DNA of 64,000 bases from Luzula sylvatica (GCA_946800325.1 OX326961.1:5372655-5436654); one strand, 5' to 3'. Counted from the first letter of the stretch, positions 1-11,921 are shown. Numbers and translations: made by a program. Notes: generated from the sequence alone by a model not told the origin.

Positions 1-889
1 ATGTATTTTTTGTTTAACTTGAAATTTATGTTTTATTGTTTTATTGTTGAATATTAATCATGTAACATTTAAATTATTTTGAAAAATTAATATAATTAAT
101 TTAATATATTAATATTAAAAAGTACATAACCGCTATATTTTCCGCTATGAATCCGTTATGTCAGTCAAATTTCTTATCGGTGACTGATCGATCTGTAAGC
201 GATATGCGATATCTGTAGGTGCAATAGTTTCAAGATAATACTGATGAAATCAAATTGAATATTCAATGTGAGATAATAATTCAATATTGAATAATTTAAG
301 TTGGTACCGTTTGTACCAAGAATAATCTATTCCAAACTCAGAAATATATACAAGAGACATTTATCAAATCACAAAGGAAGACGCATCAAATCAAATATTC
401 TTTTTAAACGGATTAAGAGAGACTCGGCGAGCTATGGGCTAGTGGGCTTATTTGTTTTTGTTTTCATGAAAATGCATTGTTAAAAAGCTTGTTACGCTTA
501 TTTGATTTCTGGTCTTGTATTAATGTAAAAAGTCGTAAAAGGAAAAGTGAGTCATTAGGCTGGTTTAGATACTGGTTAAGTTACTGAAAAAGCCCATCAC
601 AGTTTTTTTTTTAAGTGATTGATTTGTATATAAAAAGAAATTACGTTTATAAGAGGGATAATTAAGCCCTATCTACACTTTTGAAAAAGAAAAAAAAAAC
701 CTAATGGATCATGTATGAAATCGAATTTTGGTGCATGCAAAATCTATAAAGATTGTTGATATTATTTTGTTTGTATTTGGTTATAGTGAGCTTCTCACAT
801 TAATATAATTTTTTATAATAGTGAGCTTCTCACATATTTGGTTATAGTGAGCTTCTCAAATAACTAAATGTATTTGGTTATAGTGAGCA

Positions 890-1378
890 TCAAATTGATA
901 TATTTCCAGATAGACAATTGTATGATATATTCTGCAAAATAATATAATTTTTTATAATAAATAATTAATTATATTCAGAAATAATGGAACTTAAATACAT
1001 ATATAAAACACTTACATTATTAGAACACTTCTGAAGTTCCCAAATGCAGAAGGTAGATCTCCAGCCAACTTATTTCCTTGCAAATACCTAGAAAAAATAT
1101 TAATTACATTTAAATTATACTTCAAAGAAATAATAAATAGAAGGGGTATATTAAGAAAACTCACAATTTGCTTGTGTATGATAAATTGCCAAGTATTGGT
1201 AGAATGGGTCCCGCTAACTCGTTTTCACTTCGATCCCTGAAAAATCAAAATTGATGCAATTAAAATACAAATTTTACTAAAATTAATTTAACAAATTTAT
1301 ACTCACGATACAGTAAGACCTTGCATGAGGCCAAGTACTTGAGGAATTTTTCCACTTAATTTATTTACTTGTAGCGAT
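890..1378 (-). pseudogene. ERECTA-like LRR gene fragment, left copy
   Basis: Minus-strand mirror of the fragment at 10504-10993. The exon-like blocks are about 1307-1378, 1165-1236, 1016-1087 and 890-932. The two middle blocks are exactly 72 bp, and GT/AG splice sites flank the joins. Spliced, they read through LRR repeats including KLSGKIPQVLGLMQ and PILPILGNLSYTSK, which resemble the ERECTA/ERL receptor kinases. At the ENE-AGP position this copy keeps Leu (SENELAG), as in functional ERECTA-family proteins, where the right copy has Ser; so this copy is ancestral there. The signal peptide, most LRRs, membrane span and kinase are missing, and a stop follows GNISI. It is not expected to encode a working receptor. 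The family assignment is from memory of the conserved LRR spacing. Confidence 0.75.
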
Positions 1379-1513
1379 ATATTAAATATTTTATTACAAA
1401 TAAATAATATAAAAGTTAATACAACGGAGCCTCTTTTCTTGCTGATGTGGTTTTCAGTACAAGATAATGCATACGAGGTAAGTTTTAGTGGATAAAGAAA
1501 TTTCACTTTTGCC

Positions 1514-1903
1514 TCAATTATCAACAATAATGCAAATAAAACCTTGGATTTTATTTAGAATGGAAAGTAACTTGTAATGACAGATTAATTGAAGGTGCCA
1601 AATGCCAATGGTAATCCCATTCATCAAGCCCCTATCTGCTCCCCCTTCTCCTCGTGCTCCGCTTGCATAAACCTCCAACACATTCCCTGCGGTACCTACG
1701 AGATTCGGTACAGATCCACTGGTACTACCTGTCGCCAACGGATGTACGGCGACGGCGGAGTTAGTGGAAGTACATGAAGCCGCCAGCGCAGGTTTCAATC
1801 CTGGTGGGATCATGCATCGGCTTGAAAATGGGCGTAACACCTGAGTCGGATTCGGATCGGGATTCGGGAGGGGAGAGAAATTCAAGAGAGGAAGATGGCG
1901 CAT
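1514..1903 (-). other. Unrecognised GC-rich open frame, left copy
   Basis: A frame of about 130 codons stays open in both palindrome arms. It reads from RMRHLPLLNF through LATGSTSGSVPNLVGTAG to an AT-rich tail. The first two thirds are much richer in GC than the surroundings, as is usual for plant first exons. I see no domain, signal peptide or family match. It lies upstream of the ERECTA-like exons in the same sense, but its sequence is not LRR, so it may be a first exon from another gene. The hAT element inserted 4 bp from its putative start. In this copy Q-A-P (opposite frame) and L (this frame) differ from the right arm by one base. Confidence 0.3.
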
Positions 1904-1906
1904 GCG

Positions 1907-2603
1907 TAGGGATGTCAATGGGTTGGGTAATACCCATGTCCGACGGGTATCCGATCCGGGCGGGTCGGGTAATACCCGATTAAGCGTACCCGCGGGTCGG
2001 GTATTACCCGATTAAAAAATACCCGGCACGGGTACGGGTAGGGTATGGGTGAGGTCGTACCCGACCCGTGGGTATACCCGACCCGAACCCGGTCCTTAAT
2101 AATCATAGTTATATTAATATTTTAACATATATTTTATTATTTTTGTGGTTTTTCAAATGAGTTTAATCTATTTTTTCTACTGTTATTTATTATACAATTT
2201 ATTTTTATTTTTTCTATTTGTTTAGTAAATAAAACTAAAATAAATATATTCCTAGATTCATGTTTATTTATTTTTTTTAAAGCTATTTCACGTTTCTACC
2301 AAATTTAGTTTCATAAAATCTACTTAAAAATATTTGTTGTGTATATTATGATATTATTATGTTATGTGGTAATATTTTGATTTGAAAAAAAATAAATTTT
2401 CGTTAGTATATTTTAATGTTTTTGTATATATTTAGGTATGGGTAAAAATCCCCGTGGGTAATCCGAAAACCCGCGGGTAATAAACGGGGCGGGTAAAATT
2501 ACCCGTTTAGTTGACGGGTCGGGTATGGGTATTACCCGATTAAGATGGGTAAGGGTATGGGTGAGCCTATACCCGACCCGAACCCGACCCATTGACATCC
2601 CTA
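1907..2603. mobile_element. hAT-type non-autonomous element, 8-bp TSD
   Basis: The 697-bp element begins TAGGGATGTCAATGGG and ends with its inverse CCCATTGACATCCCTA. It is flanked on both sides by CGCATGCG (1899-1906 and 2604-2611). The right palindrome arm has the same site with one CGCATGCG and no element, which proves an insertion. Eight-bp duplications and TAGGGATG-type termini are features of hAT elements. Inside are many copies of GGGTCGGGTA/TACCCGACCC on both strands near the ends and an AT-rich core, with no transposase frame. The target itself is a perfect 8-bp palindrome. Confidence 0.93.
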
Positions 2604-2611
2604 CGCATGCG

Positions 2612-3258
2612 GGTTACTGGTTAGAGCAAATATAAGGTGGACTGGGTTTTCAAGAATATAATAATCATAAGCAAGAGGCTTAAAACTCTGGGCTTTAACC
2701 AAATTGAATTAATGGATCAGCTAGTTGAATTGTTTTAAAGGATTCAATTGTTTTCAATGGAGAATTAAAAAACAGAGGGCTTACTTAAGGTTTGGAATTT
2801 ATGGATTGGTAGAAGAATTTGTAAAATAATGTTGGCTTCAATTGAAGGTTGCATAAACAAGTTCGATAAGAATTGTGTTTTTAGATATTTGCAAATATCA
2901 AATCGAATGTGCTCAAATAAGTTTGCAAATGAGGTATATGTCGGCTACTATTTTGACTTTCCTTCGAGGCCTTGGACCGTTGGACGGCGACGTAGAAATC
3001 CCCCAATCATAATCTTGAATGGTTCTTTTCTTCTTTGTAGTGGCATGTAATCTTTTTTTTTTGTCTTTTATATGGAATGTGTAAGTTTTTTTACTATGTT
3101 CAAATTCAATGAAAATTTGTAGTAGACAAATTTACTACCTTCAATGAAAAGTTGCAAATGAGTTTATAAATATCTTCGTCAATTTTATGAAACAATGATA
3201 TTTTATAAACATGATATTAGATGAAACTATGATATATGTAAATATTTTTTATATATAG

Positions 3259-3290
<32 letters not shown>

Positions 3291-6058
3291 ACAAAAAATT
3301 AAAATTATATAGTTTATATATAATGATACGCAATTTTTTATATGTTTTGTTTATTACCAAATACGTTAAATATATCATAGTTGAAATTTTGATTGCATCA
3401 AAATAATAAATAATGAATGTCAAATTATAGTTTTGATAAAATTTGTGTAAGTACAAGTAAAAATATTATGCTTCAGAGAATTATAAAAATTACTATTGAA
3501 GCGGGGTGTTGAGATTTGGAGGATATGCGATGCGATAAAGAATGGTTTATTATTATTGTTATTTTGAGAGAGATTTGGTGGGTGGCCTAGAATAGGAAGT
3601 GTAGATTTCTCTATTATTTTGGTTCGATTATAAATTTATAGGTGGTCAAGTTGGAAATAGACGGTCGATTTGGGAATTGTCTAGGTCAAAAATTAATATT
3701 GTTACCTTGTATAAAGAGTCGATGAAATAACTCAAAATCCAAATATTCTCTCTCCATTATTTTTTCTTGGACTTGCAGTAAGGACTAAGGACCCGTTTAG
3801 TTTGTGAATTTAGAAGATTATAATTATAATTGGTAAATTTCCAATAATTGAGCTTTTTATTTTCGAATTGGACACTCTCATCTGAAGTCTTCATGTTGCA
3901 GCGGGTTACTTATATTTATATATAGAGCCTTTGTTATTAATTAGATGGTTATGGAAAATGAGGTGTGTTGGAAGGCAGATGTTGATCAATTTGTTTTTGT
4001 TACTATTAGAAGGATTATAATATAATTATAATATAGTACAAAAATATTTTCACATATGTTGTACCGTGTACGTGCATTAATAAAATGAATTTCTGATACA
4101 AGTGTCTTATTATTATTACCAGACAAATACCCGAGCTATGTTGCGGGTTTTTTTTTATAATTTCATTATAAATATAATCAAACATGAGTTGTAACTAAAT
4201 AACACCAATAAGGTCAGTCCTTTTAGAATATTAATGTAAAAGTTTTCATTATCAAACCATTTTTCAGAAGAAATTCAATAATGAATATGTTTTTTTAATA
4301 CATACCTTTGATACATTACGAACTTAACAATATCCAATAATGGTACAATGTGTAGCTAAGTAATTATTTTAATACATATTGTTGATACATATCTTTGATA
4401 CATGTCTTTGACACATTTTTTTTAATACATATCTTACAATAATGAAAACTTTTACATTTTTTTAATACATATCTTTGATACACCAAATAATGGTACAATG
4501 TGTAGCTAAGTAATTATTTGGTTTCATTCAAATCAATTTTTTTTATTCTAAAATAGCACTGAACATTATAGTACTAAATAAATTACACTAAAAAAAGTAT
4601 TATGGTACCATTGTACCCTTGAGATCCACCAATAAGAGAAGACGATCCAGATAAGTTTGAATAAATATCTTGAGACTTTTTGGCATAAAATTTGAACTAA
4701 ATGAACTGATAAAGTTAATATTTTCAATCATTAAAAAGGAAAGTATTTTTTTTATTTCTACAAATATAATGTCGTGAATTTAGTGCACTAATTTTAAACT
4801 CTAGACCTAATATTTTTTGATACCAAATATTACATTTTGTAGAAAAGAAAAACTTGCAAATTTAATAAAAAAAAACATTTTGTTAAACGTTTTGAGAATA
4901 AAAAAAAAAAACTTACATTTTCTTAATAAAAAAAACATTGCATTTAAAAAAAATCAATATCTACAAATTACTTATCTGCTTTACTTTTACTTATTTTTCA
5001 AGCATCATTTATCATATCAATATATCATCCTTTTATTTTATTTTTTGAAAAAGTTGGCAAAGTGCTATCTCATAATAATATTGATAAGTAGAGGAATAAA
5101 AAATAGATTAGAGTTGATGATTGTTACATATCCATGTCGTATTTTAATAATTATATTTTGATAGACGTAAGTTTCTCAAGACTCAATACTATGGCAGTAA
5201 TGATAGGAGAAGAGGAACAAGTGTAGAGTTTCTGTACAAACAAAGACTGAAGTTATTAGCTTGTTAATATATTATTCGATTTTTCTTTAGTTTTGGCTGA
5301 AGACTGTTTAACTAATTAGTTAAATTTTATTTGAAATTTTCCAATGAAAGGTAAAGATACTCAAGATGGAGGTGAAAACAAAATATCACATGGTTTTCAT
5401 ACGAGTGAAATTATTAGATAAAATGATCATCTTGGTAATAGAAATCAGGGCAAATGGGTCATTTTCCAATTGTTGAGAGGTATATTATACAAGCTATCTA
5501 GCTCGAGTAAATAGTAATGTAGTTCCATTATTAGAGGATAATCTAGCTAGTTGATCAGCTCCTAGTTTTATGTCCCTCGTTTAATATTACTGAACTGGAG
5601 GGACCTATTTCAAAAAGTGACAAAAAATTCATTAGGGTTATTTTTGCTGCGGATTTATCATGTAAAATCAAATATATTTTCTTTCCCTTGATAATTGAGA
5701 TGCAAAAACTTGCGAAATTGGGTGTGTTGACTAACTTGAAATCAATAATGAAATCTCATAACATAATTATTTCCGTGACAACACAGAAAATTATATTTGA
5801 CTTTTAGATGGCTACATACTTTATTACTTTTAATCCTCACACAACTATAGAAATAACTATAATTCTCTCGCATCTCACATCTCGATCAACATTGTTAATT
5901 TCATAATATCCTCAAGTCCTAATTTTCATGTCAACAATCTGGAGTCGCAAAGCAGTCAAAAGCCAAAGTGTCAAAAAAATTCATTTCATGATCGTTATGC
6001 CTACTGAACATTATAGTACTAAATCTCACATACTTAGAAATTCAGAAATTTCCTTCGC
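2612..6058. other. AT-rich stretch without recognised genes (left arm)
   Basis: No coding region is recognised; the mirror is 6547-9975. A 73-codon frame at 2829-3050, beginning MLASIEGCINKFDKN, is preserved in both arms but matches nothing I know. A frame of 114 codons at 4817-5161 is AT-rich and low in complexity and is probably chance. The phrase CTGAACATTATAGTACTAAA occurs twice (about 4559 and 6004). Variants of ATACATATCTTTGATACAT are repeated at 4300-4490. Confidence 0.6.
3259..3294. repeat. (AC)n microsatellite, left arm
   Basis: A dinucleotide run with one interruption. The mirror run at 9311-9328 is 18 bp shorter, the only sizeable length difference between the arms apart from the hAT insertion. 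Confidence 0.9.
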
Positions 6059-6546
6059 TCCTTAAAATACTCCTCCAGCAGTCTGCTCTATTGAAATAAT
6101 CACACACAAGGAGATGATTGAATTAAACAAGGGAGGGAGTATTTTGCAATTTTAACATAATGTAGGGAATGAAAGACCTACTGGGATTTAATTAAAAAGG
6201 AAAGAAAAAAAAATCATCACCCAAAATTATCATGTTCAAAAATCAACTTTTCATAATATCATATGCCTTTTGAGTATAATATAAAGACCCAGTGTTTCAT
6301 CTTTATTTTTGGCAAGTTTATATATTGATGTTTATGACTAATGACTAAAAATAAGCTGGCAGTTAAATATTCTTAATTAACATCAAGTTAGAAAGTATAT
6401 TGGATGATAAAACCTAAGTGCAAGAAAGTAATAGCAACAATTGTAATAGAAAAAAGAAGAAGAATGGGCCTTCTCGTGAAGAATCGAGAGGGAAAAAGAA
6501 GATTGGCCCAAGTAAAAATATATTGGATGATTGAATGGGCCTTCTC
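6059..6546. other. Spacer of the inverted repeat
   Basis: This 488-bp unique segment separates the two arms. It contains a possible short Stowaway-like element next to the left arm. It also contains an imperfect direct repeat (GGGCCTTCTCGTGAAG near 6469 and GGGCCTTCTCGCGAAGG near 6537, each near a TATATTGGATGAT copy). No gene was recognised. The near-duplicate of the arm boundary (CTTCTCGYGAAG) may mark the breakpoint. Confidence 0.85.
6070..6139. mobile_element. Possible Stowaway-like MITE (70 bp)
   Basis: The ends read CTCCTCCAGCAG and, in reverse complement, CTCCCTCCCTTGT, close to the CTCCCTCCGT terminus of plant Stowaway elements. Both sides carry TA (6068-6069 and 6140-6141), the expected target duplication. 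It is much shorter than usual, so it would be an internally deleted copy or a chance match. It lies 11 bp from the inner end of the left arm. Confidence 0.4.
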
Positions 6547-9310
6547 GCGAAGGAAATTTCTGAATTTCTAAGTATGTGAGATTTAGTACTATAATGTTCA
6601 GTAGGCATAACGATCATGAAATGAATTTTTTTGACACTTTGGCTTTTGACTGCTTTGCGACTCCAGATTGTTGACATGAAAATTAGGACTTGAGGATATT
6701 ATGAAATTAACAATGTTGATCGAGATGTGAGATGCGAGAGAATTATAGTTATTTCTATAGTTGTGTGAGGATTAAAAGTAATAAAGTATGTAGCCATCTA
6801 AAAGTCAAATATAATTTTCTGTGTTGTCACGGAAATAATTATGTTATGAGATTTCATTATTGATTTCAAGTTAGTCAACACACCCAATTTCGCAAGTTTT
6901 TGCATCTCAATTATCAAGGGAAAGAAAATATATTTGATTTTACATGATAAATCCGCAGCAAAAATAACCCTAATGAATTTTTTGTCACTTTTTGAAATAG
7001 GTCCCTCCAGTTCAGTAATATTAAACGAGGGACATAAAACTAGGAGCTGATCAACTAGCTAGATTATCCTCTAATAATGGAACTACATTACTATTTACTC
7101 GAGCTAGATAGCTTGTATAATATACCTCTCAACAATTGGAAAATGACCCATTTGCCCTGATTTCTATTACCAAGATGATCATTTTATCTAATAATTTCAC
7201 TCGTATGAAAACCATGTGATATTTTGTTTTCACCTCCATCTTGAGTATCTTTACCTTTCATTGGAAAATTTCAAATAAAATTTAACTAATTAGTTAAACA
7301 GTCTTCAGCCAAAACTAAAGAAAAATCGAATAATATATTAACAAGCTAATAACTTCAGTCTTTGTTTGTACAGAAACTCTACACTTGTTCCTCTTCTCCT
7401 ATCATTACTGCCATAGTATTGAGTCTTGAGAAACTTACGTCTATCAAAATATAATTATTAAAATACGACATGGATATGTAACAATCATCAACTCTAATCT
7501 ATTTTTTATTCCTCTACTTATCAATATTATTATGAGATAGCACTTTGCCAACTTTTTCAAAAAATAAAATAAAAGGATGATATATTGATATGATAAATGA
7601 TGCTTGAAAAATAAGTAAAAGTAAAGCAGATAAGTAATTTGTAGATATTGATTTTTTTTAAATGCAATGTTTTTTTTATTAAGAAAATGTAAGTTTTTTT
7701 TTTTTATTCTCAAAACGTTTAACAAAATGTTTTTTTTTATTAAATTTGCAAGTTTTTCTTTTCTACAAAATGTAATATTTGGTATCAAAAAATATTAGGT
7801 CTAGAGTTTAAAATTAGTGCACTAAATTCACGACATTATATTTGTAGAAATAAAAAAAATACTTTCCTTTTTAATGATTGAAAATATTAACTTTATCAGT
7901 TCATTTAGTTCAAATTTTATGCCAAAAAGTCTCAAGATATTTATTCAAACTTATCTGGATCGTCTTCTCTTATTGGTGGATCTCAAGGGTACAATGGTAC
8001 CATAATACTTTTTTTAGTGTAATTTATTTAGTACTATAATGTTCAGTGCTATTTTAGAATAAAAAAAATTGATTTGAATGAAACCAAATAATTACTTAGC
8101 TACACATTGTACCATTATTTGGTGTATCAAAGATATGTATTAAAAAAATGTAAAAGTTTTCATTATTGTAAGATATGTATTAAAAAAAATGTGTCAAAGA
8201 CATGTATCAAAGATATGTATCAACAATATGTATTAAAATAATTACTTAGCTACACATTGTACCATTATTGGATATTGTTAAGTTCGTAATGTATCAAAGG
8301 TATGTATTAAAAAAACATATTCATTATTGAATTTCTTCTGAAAAATGGTTTGATAATGAAAACTTTTACATTAATATTCTAAAAGGACTGACCTTATTGG
8401 TGTTATTTAGTTACAACTCATGTTTGATTATATTTATAATGAAATTATAAAAAAAAACCCGCAACATAGCTCGGGTATTTATCTGGTAATAATAATAAGA
8501 CACTTGTATCAGAAATTCATTTTATTAATGCACGTACACGGTACAACATATGTGAAAATATTTTTGTACTATATTATAATTATATTATAATCCTTCTAAT
8601 AGTAACAAAAACAAATTGATCAACATCTGCCTTCCAACACACCTCATTTTCCATAACCATCTAATTAATAACAAAGGCTCTATATATAAATATAAGTAAC
8701 CCGCTGCAACATGAAGACTTCAGATGAGAGTGTCCAATTCGAAAATAAAAAGCTCAATTATTGGAAATTTACCAATTATAATTATAATCTTCTAAATTCA
8801 CAAACTAAACGGGTCCTTAGTCCTTACTGCAAGTCCAAGAAAAAATAATGGAGAGAGAATATTTGGATTTTGAGTTATTTCATCGACTCTTTATACAAGG
8901 TAACAATATTAATTTTTGACCTAGACAATTCCCAAATCGACCGTCTATTTCCAACTTGACCACCTATAAATTTATAATCGAACCAAAATAATAGAGAAAT
9001 CTACACTTCCTATTCTAGGCCACCCACCAAATATCTCTCAAAATAACAATAATAATAAACCATCCTTTATCGCATCGCATATCCTCCAAATCTCAACACC
9101 CCGCTTCAATAGTAATTTTTATAATTCTCTGAAGCATAATATTTTTACTTGTACTTACACAAATTTTATCAAAACTATAATTTGACATTCATTATTTATT
9201 ATTTTGATGCAATCAAAATTTCAACTATGATATATTTAACGTATTTGGTAATAAACAAAACATATAAAAAATTGCGTATCATTATATATAAACTATATAA
9301 TTTTAATTTT

Positions 9311-9328
9311 GTGTGTGTGTGTGTGTGT
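9311..9328. repeat. (GT)n microsatellite, right arm
   Basis: Shorter mirror of the AC run at 3259-3294, showing independent slippage after the palindrome formed. Confidence 0.9.
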
Positions 9329-9978
9329 CTATATATAAAAAATATTTACATATATCATAGTTTCATCTAATATCATATTTATAAAATATCATTGTTTCAT
9401 AAAATTGACGAAGATATTTATGAACTCATTTGCAACTTTTCATTGAAGGTAGTAAATTTGTCTACTACAAATTTTCATTGAATTTGAACATAGTAAAAAA
9501 ACTTACACATTCCATACAAAAGACAAAAAAAAAAGATTACATGCCACTACAAAGAAGAAAAGAACCATTCAAGATTATGATTGGGGGATTTCTACGTCGC
9601 CGTCCAACGGTCCAAGGCCTCGAAGGAAAGTCAAAATAGTAGCCGACATATACCTCATTTGCAAACTTATTTGAGCACATTCGATTTGATATTTGCAAAT
9701 ATCTAAAAACACAATTCTTATCGAACTTGTTTATGCAACCTTCAATTGAAGCCAACATTATTTTACAAATTCTTCTACCAATCCATAAATTCCAAACCTT
9801 AAGTAAGCCCTCTGTTTTTTAATTCTCCATTGAAAACAATTGAATCCTTTAAAACAATTCAACTAGCTGATCCATTAATTCAATTTGGTTAAAGCCCAGA
9901 GTTTTAAGCCTCTTGCTTATGATTATTATATTCTTGAAAACCCAGTCCACCTTATATTTGCTCTAACCAGTAACCCGC

Positions 9979-10368
9979 ATGCGCCATCTTCCTCTCTTGA
10001 ATTTCTCTCCCCTCCCGAATCCCGATCCGAATCCGACTCAGGTGTTACGCCCATTTTCAAGCCGATGCATGATCCCACCAGGATTGAAACCTGCGCTGGC
10101 GGCTTCATGTACTTCCACTAACTCCGCCGTCGCCGTACATCCGTTGGCGACAGGTAGTACCAGTGGATCTGTACCGAATCTCGTAGGTACCGCAGGGAAT
10201 GTGTTGGAGGTTTATGCAAGCGGAGCACGAGGAGAAGGGGGAGCAGATAGGGGCTTCATGAATGGGATTACCATTGGCATTTGGCACCTTCAATTAATCT
10301 GTCATTACAAGTTACTTTCCATTCTAAATAAAATCCAAGGTTTTATTTGCATTATTGTTGATAATTGA
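9979..10368 (+). other. Unrecognised GC-rich open frame, right copy
   Basis: This is the plus-strand mirror of the frame at 1514-1903. It starts MRHLPLLNFSPLPNP and contains the GC-rich run VPNLVGTAGNVLEVYASGA. It stays open for 129 codons and differs by L to F near GGADRG. It ends 135 bp before the first ERECTA-like exon. A conserved frame in a young duplication is weak evidence for coding, because the arms are nearly identical anyway. No product is proposed. Confidence 0.3.
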
Positions 10369-10503
10369 GGCAAAAGTGAAATTTCTTTATCCACTAAAAC
10401 TTACCTCGTATGCATTATCTTGTACTGAAAACCACATCAGCAAGAAAAGAGGCTCCGTTGTATTAACTTTTATATTATTTATTTGTAATAAAATATTTAA
10501 TAT

Positions 10504-10993
10504 ATCGCTACAAGTAAATAAATTAAGTGGAAAAATTCCTCAAGTACTTGGCCTCATGCAAGGTCTTACTGTATCGTGAGTATAAATTTGTTAAATTAAT
10601 TTTAGTAAAATTTGTATTTTAATTGCATCAATTTTGATTTTTCAGGGATCGAAGTGAAAACGAGTCAGCGGGACCCATTCTACCAATACTTGGCAATTTA
10701 TCATACACAAGCAAATTGTGAGTTTTCTTAATATACCCCTTCTATTTATTATTTCTTTGAAGTATAATTTAAATGTAATTAATATTTTTTCTAGGTATTT
10801 GCAAGGAAATAAGTTGGGTGGAGATCTACCTTCTGCATTTGGGAACTTCAGAAGTGTTCTAATAATGTAAGTGTTTTATATATGTATTTAAGTTCCATTA
10901 TTTCTGAATATAATTAATTATTTATTATAAAAAATTATATTATTTTGCAGAGATATATCATACAATTGTCTATCTGGAAATATATCAATTTGA
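10504..10993 (+). pseudogene. ERECTA-like LRR gene fragment, right copy
   Basis: There are four exon-like blocks: about 10504-10575, 10646-10717, 10795-10866 and 10951-10993. The second and third are exactly 72 bp, the one-LRR-per-exon size of ERECTA-family genes. Donors read GTGAGT, GTGAGT and GTAAGT, and acceptors TTCAG, CTAG and GCAG. The spliced frame runs KLSGKIPQVLGLMQGLTV, then SAGPILPILGNLSYTSK, then YLQGNKLGGDLPSAFGNF, then DISYNCLSGNISI and a stop. The first two match ERECTA/ERL repeats around the GLMQALAVL and PPILGNL motifs. The third begins like the next LRR (KLYLHGNKL) but ends like a much later one (PAEFGNLRS followed by DVS), so several LRR exons appear to have been deleted. 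The acceptor before the first block is not AG. No kinase or membrane segment is present. In functional relatives the protein is a plasma-membrane receptor kinase for EPF peptides in stomatal and organ patterning. Confidence 0.78.
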
Positions 10994-11882
10994 TGCTCAC
11001 TATAACCAAATACATTTAGTTATTTGAGAAGCTCACTATAACCAAATATGTGAGAAGCTCACTATTATAAAAAATTATATTAATGTGAGAAGCTCACTAT
11101 AACCAAATACAAACAAAATAATATCAACAATCTTTATAGATTTTGCATGCACCAAAATTCGATTTCATACATGATCCATTAGGTTTTTTTTTTCTTTTTC
11201 AAAAGTGTAGATAGGGCTTAATTATCCCTCTTATAAACGTAATTTCTTTTTATATACAAATCAATCATTTAAAAAAAAAACTGTGATGGGCTTTTTCAGT
11301 AACTTAACCAGTATCTAAACCAGCCTAATGACTCACTTTTCCTTTTACGACTTTTTACATTAATACAAGACCAGAAATCAAATAAGCGTAACAAGCTTTT
11401 TAACAATGCATTTTCATGAAAACAAAAACAAATAAGCCCACTAGCCCATAGCTCGCCGAGTCTCTCTTAATCCGTTTAAAAAGAATATTTGATTTGATGC
11501 GTCTTCCTTTGTGATTTGATAAATGTCTCTTGTACATATTTCTGAGTTTGGAATAGATTATTCTTGGTACAAACGGTACCAACTTAAATTATTCAATATT
11601 GAATTATTATCTCACATTGAATATTCAATTTGATTTCATCAGTATTATCTTGAAACTATTGCACCTACAGATATCGCATATCGCTTACAGATCGATCAGT
11701 CACCGATAAAAAATTTGACTGACATAACGGATTCATAGCGGAAAATATAGCGGTTGTGTACTTTTTAATATTAATATATTAAATTAATTATATTAATTTT
11801 TCAAAATAATTTAAATGTTACATGATTAATATTCAACAATAAAACAATAAAACATAAATTTCAAGTTAAACAAAAAATACAT

Positions 11883-11921
11883 TTAACATTATAAGGTAAA
11901 ATTGATAAATAATACAATAAA
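11883..11921. other. Junction beyond the right palindrome arm
   Basis: A short AT-rich segment between the last base that can be paired with the left arm (11882) and the stop codon of the hAT transposase fragment. Its partner on the left lies outside the window. Confidence 0.6.

Larger units (their letters stand above)
1..6058 (+). repeat. Left arm of ~12-kb inverted repeat
   Basis: Base 1 pairs with base 11882 and base 6058 with about base 6547, and the sequence between follows the reverse complement of 6547-11882 throughout. The sum of paired coordinates is 11882-11883 near the outer end. It jumps by exactly 705 at the hAT insertion (1907-2603 plus one 8-bp target copy), then by 18 at the CA repeat. 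In the stretches I compared by eye there are only scattered single-base differences, such as I/M in the frame at 301-483, Q/E near 1630 and L/S in the ERECTA-like exon at 1165-1236. The outer end is not visible because the arm reaches the window edge. No intact gene is present. It holds the ERECTA-like fragment, a GC-rich frame, the hAT element and otherwise AT-rich DNA. Confidence 0.95.
6547..11882 (-). repeat. Right arm of ~12-kb inverted repeat
   Basis: This is the reverse-complement partner of 1-6058. It lacks the 697-bp hAT element of the left arm and has a single copy of its 8-bp target CGCATGCG at that site, so it preserves the empty site. The GT/CA microsatellite (about 9311-9328) is 18 bp shorter than in the left arm. 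The counterpart of the window start is at 11882. What lies beyond 11882 therefore cannot be compared with the left side, and the true outer boundary is unknown. Confidence 0.95.

Noticed and set aside
4817..5161. 114-codon frame conserved in both palindrome arms (mirror 7444-7788)
   Set aside because: The composition is Lys/Leu/Ile/Tyr from AT-rich DNA. Conservation is expected because the arms are nearly identical.
1..11882. Palindrome as a purely artificial assembly echo
   Set aside because: Independent differences exist between the arms: point changes, an 18-bp microsatellite change and a transposon insertion with a matching empty site. Haplotype mis-joining remains possible and needs read data.
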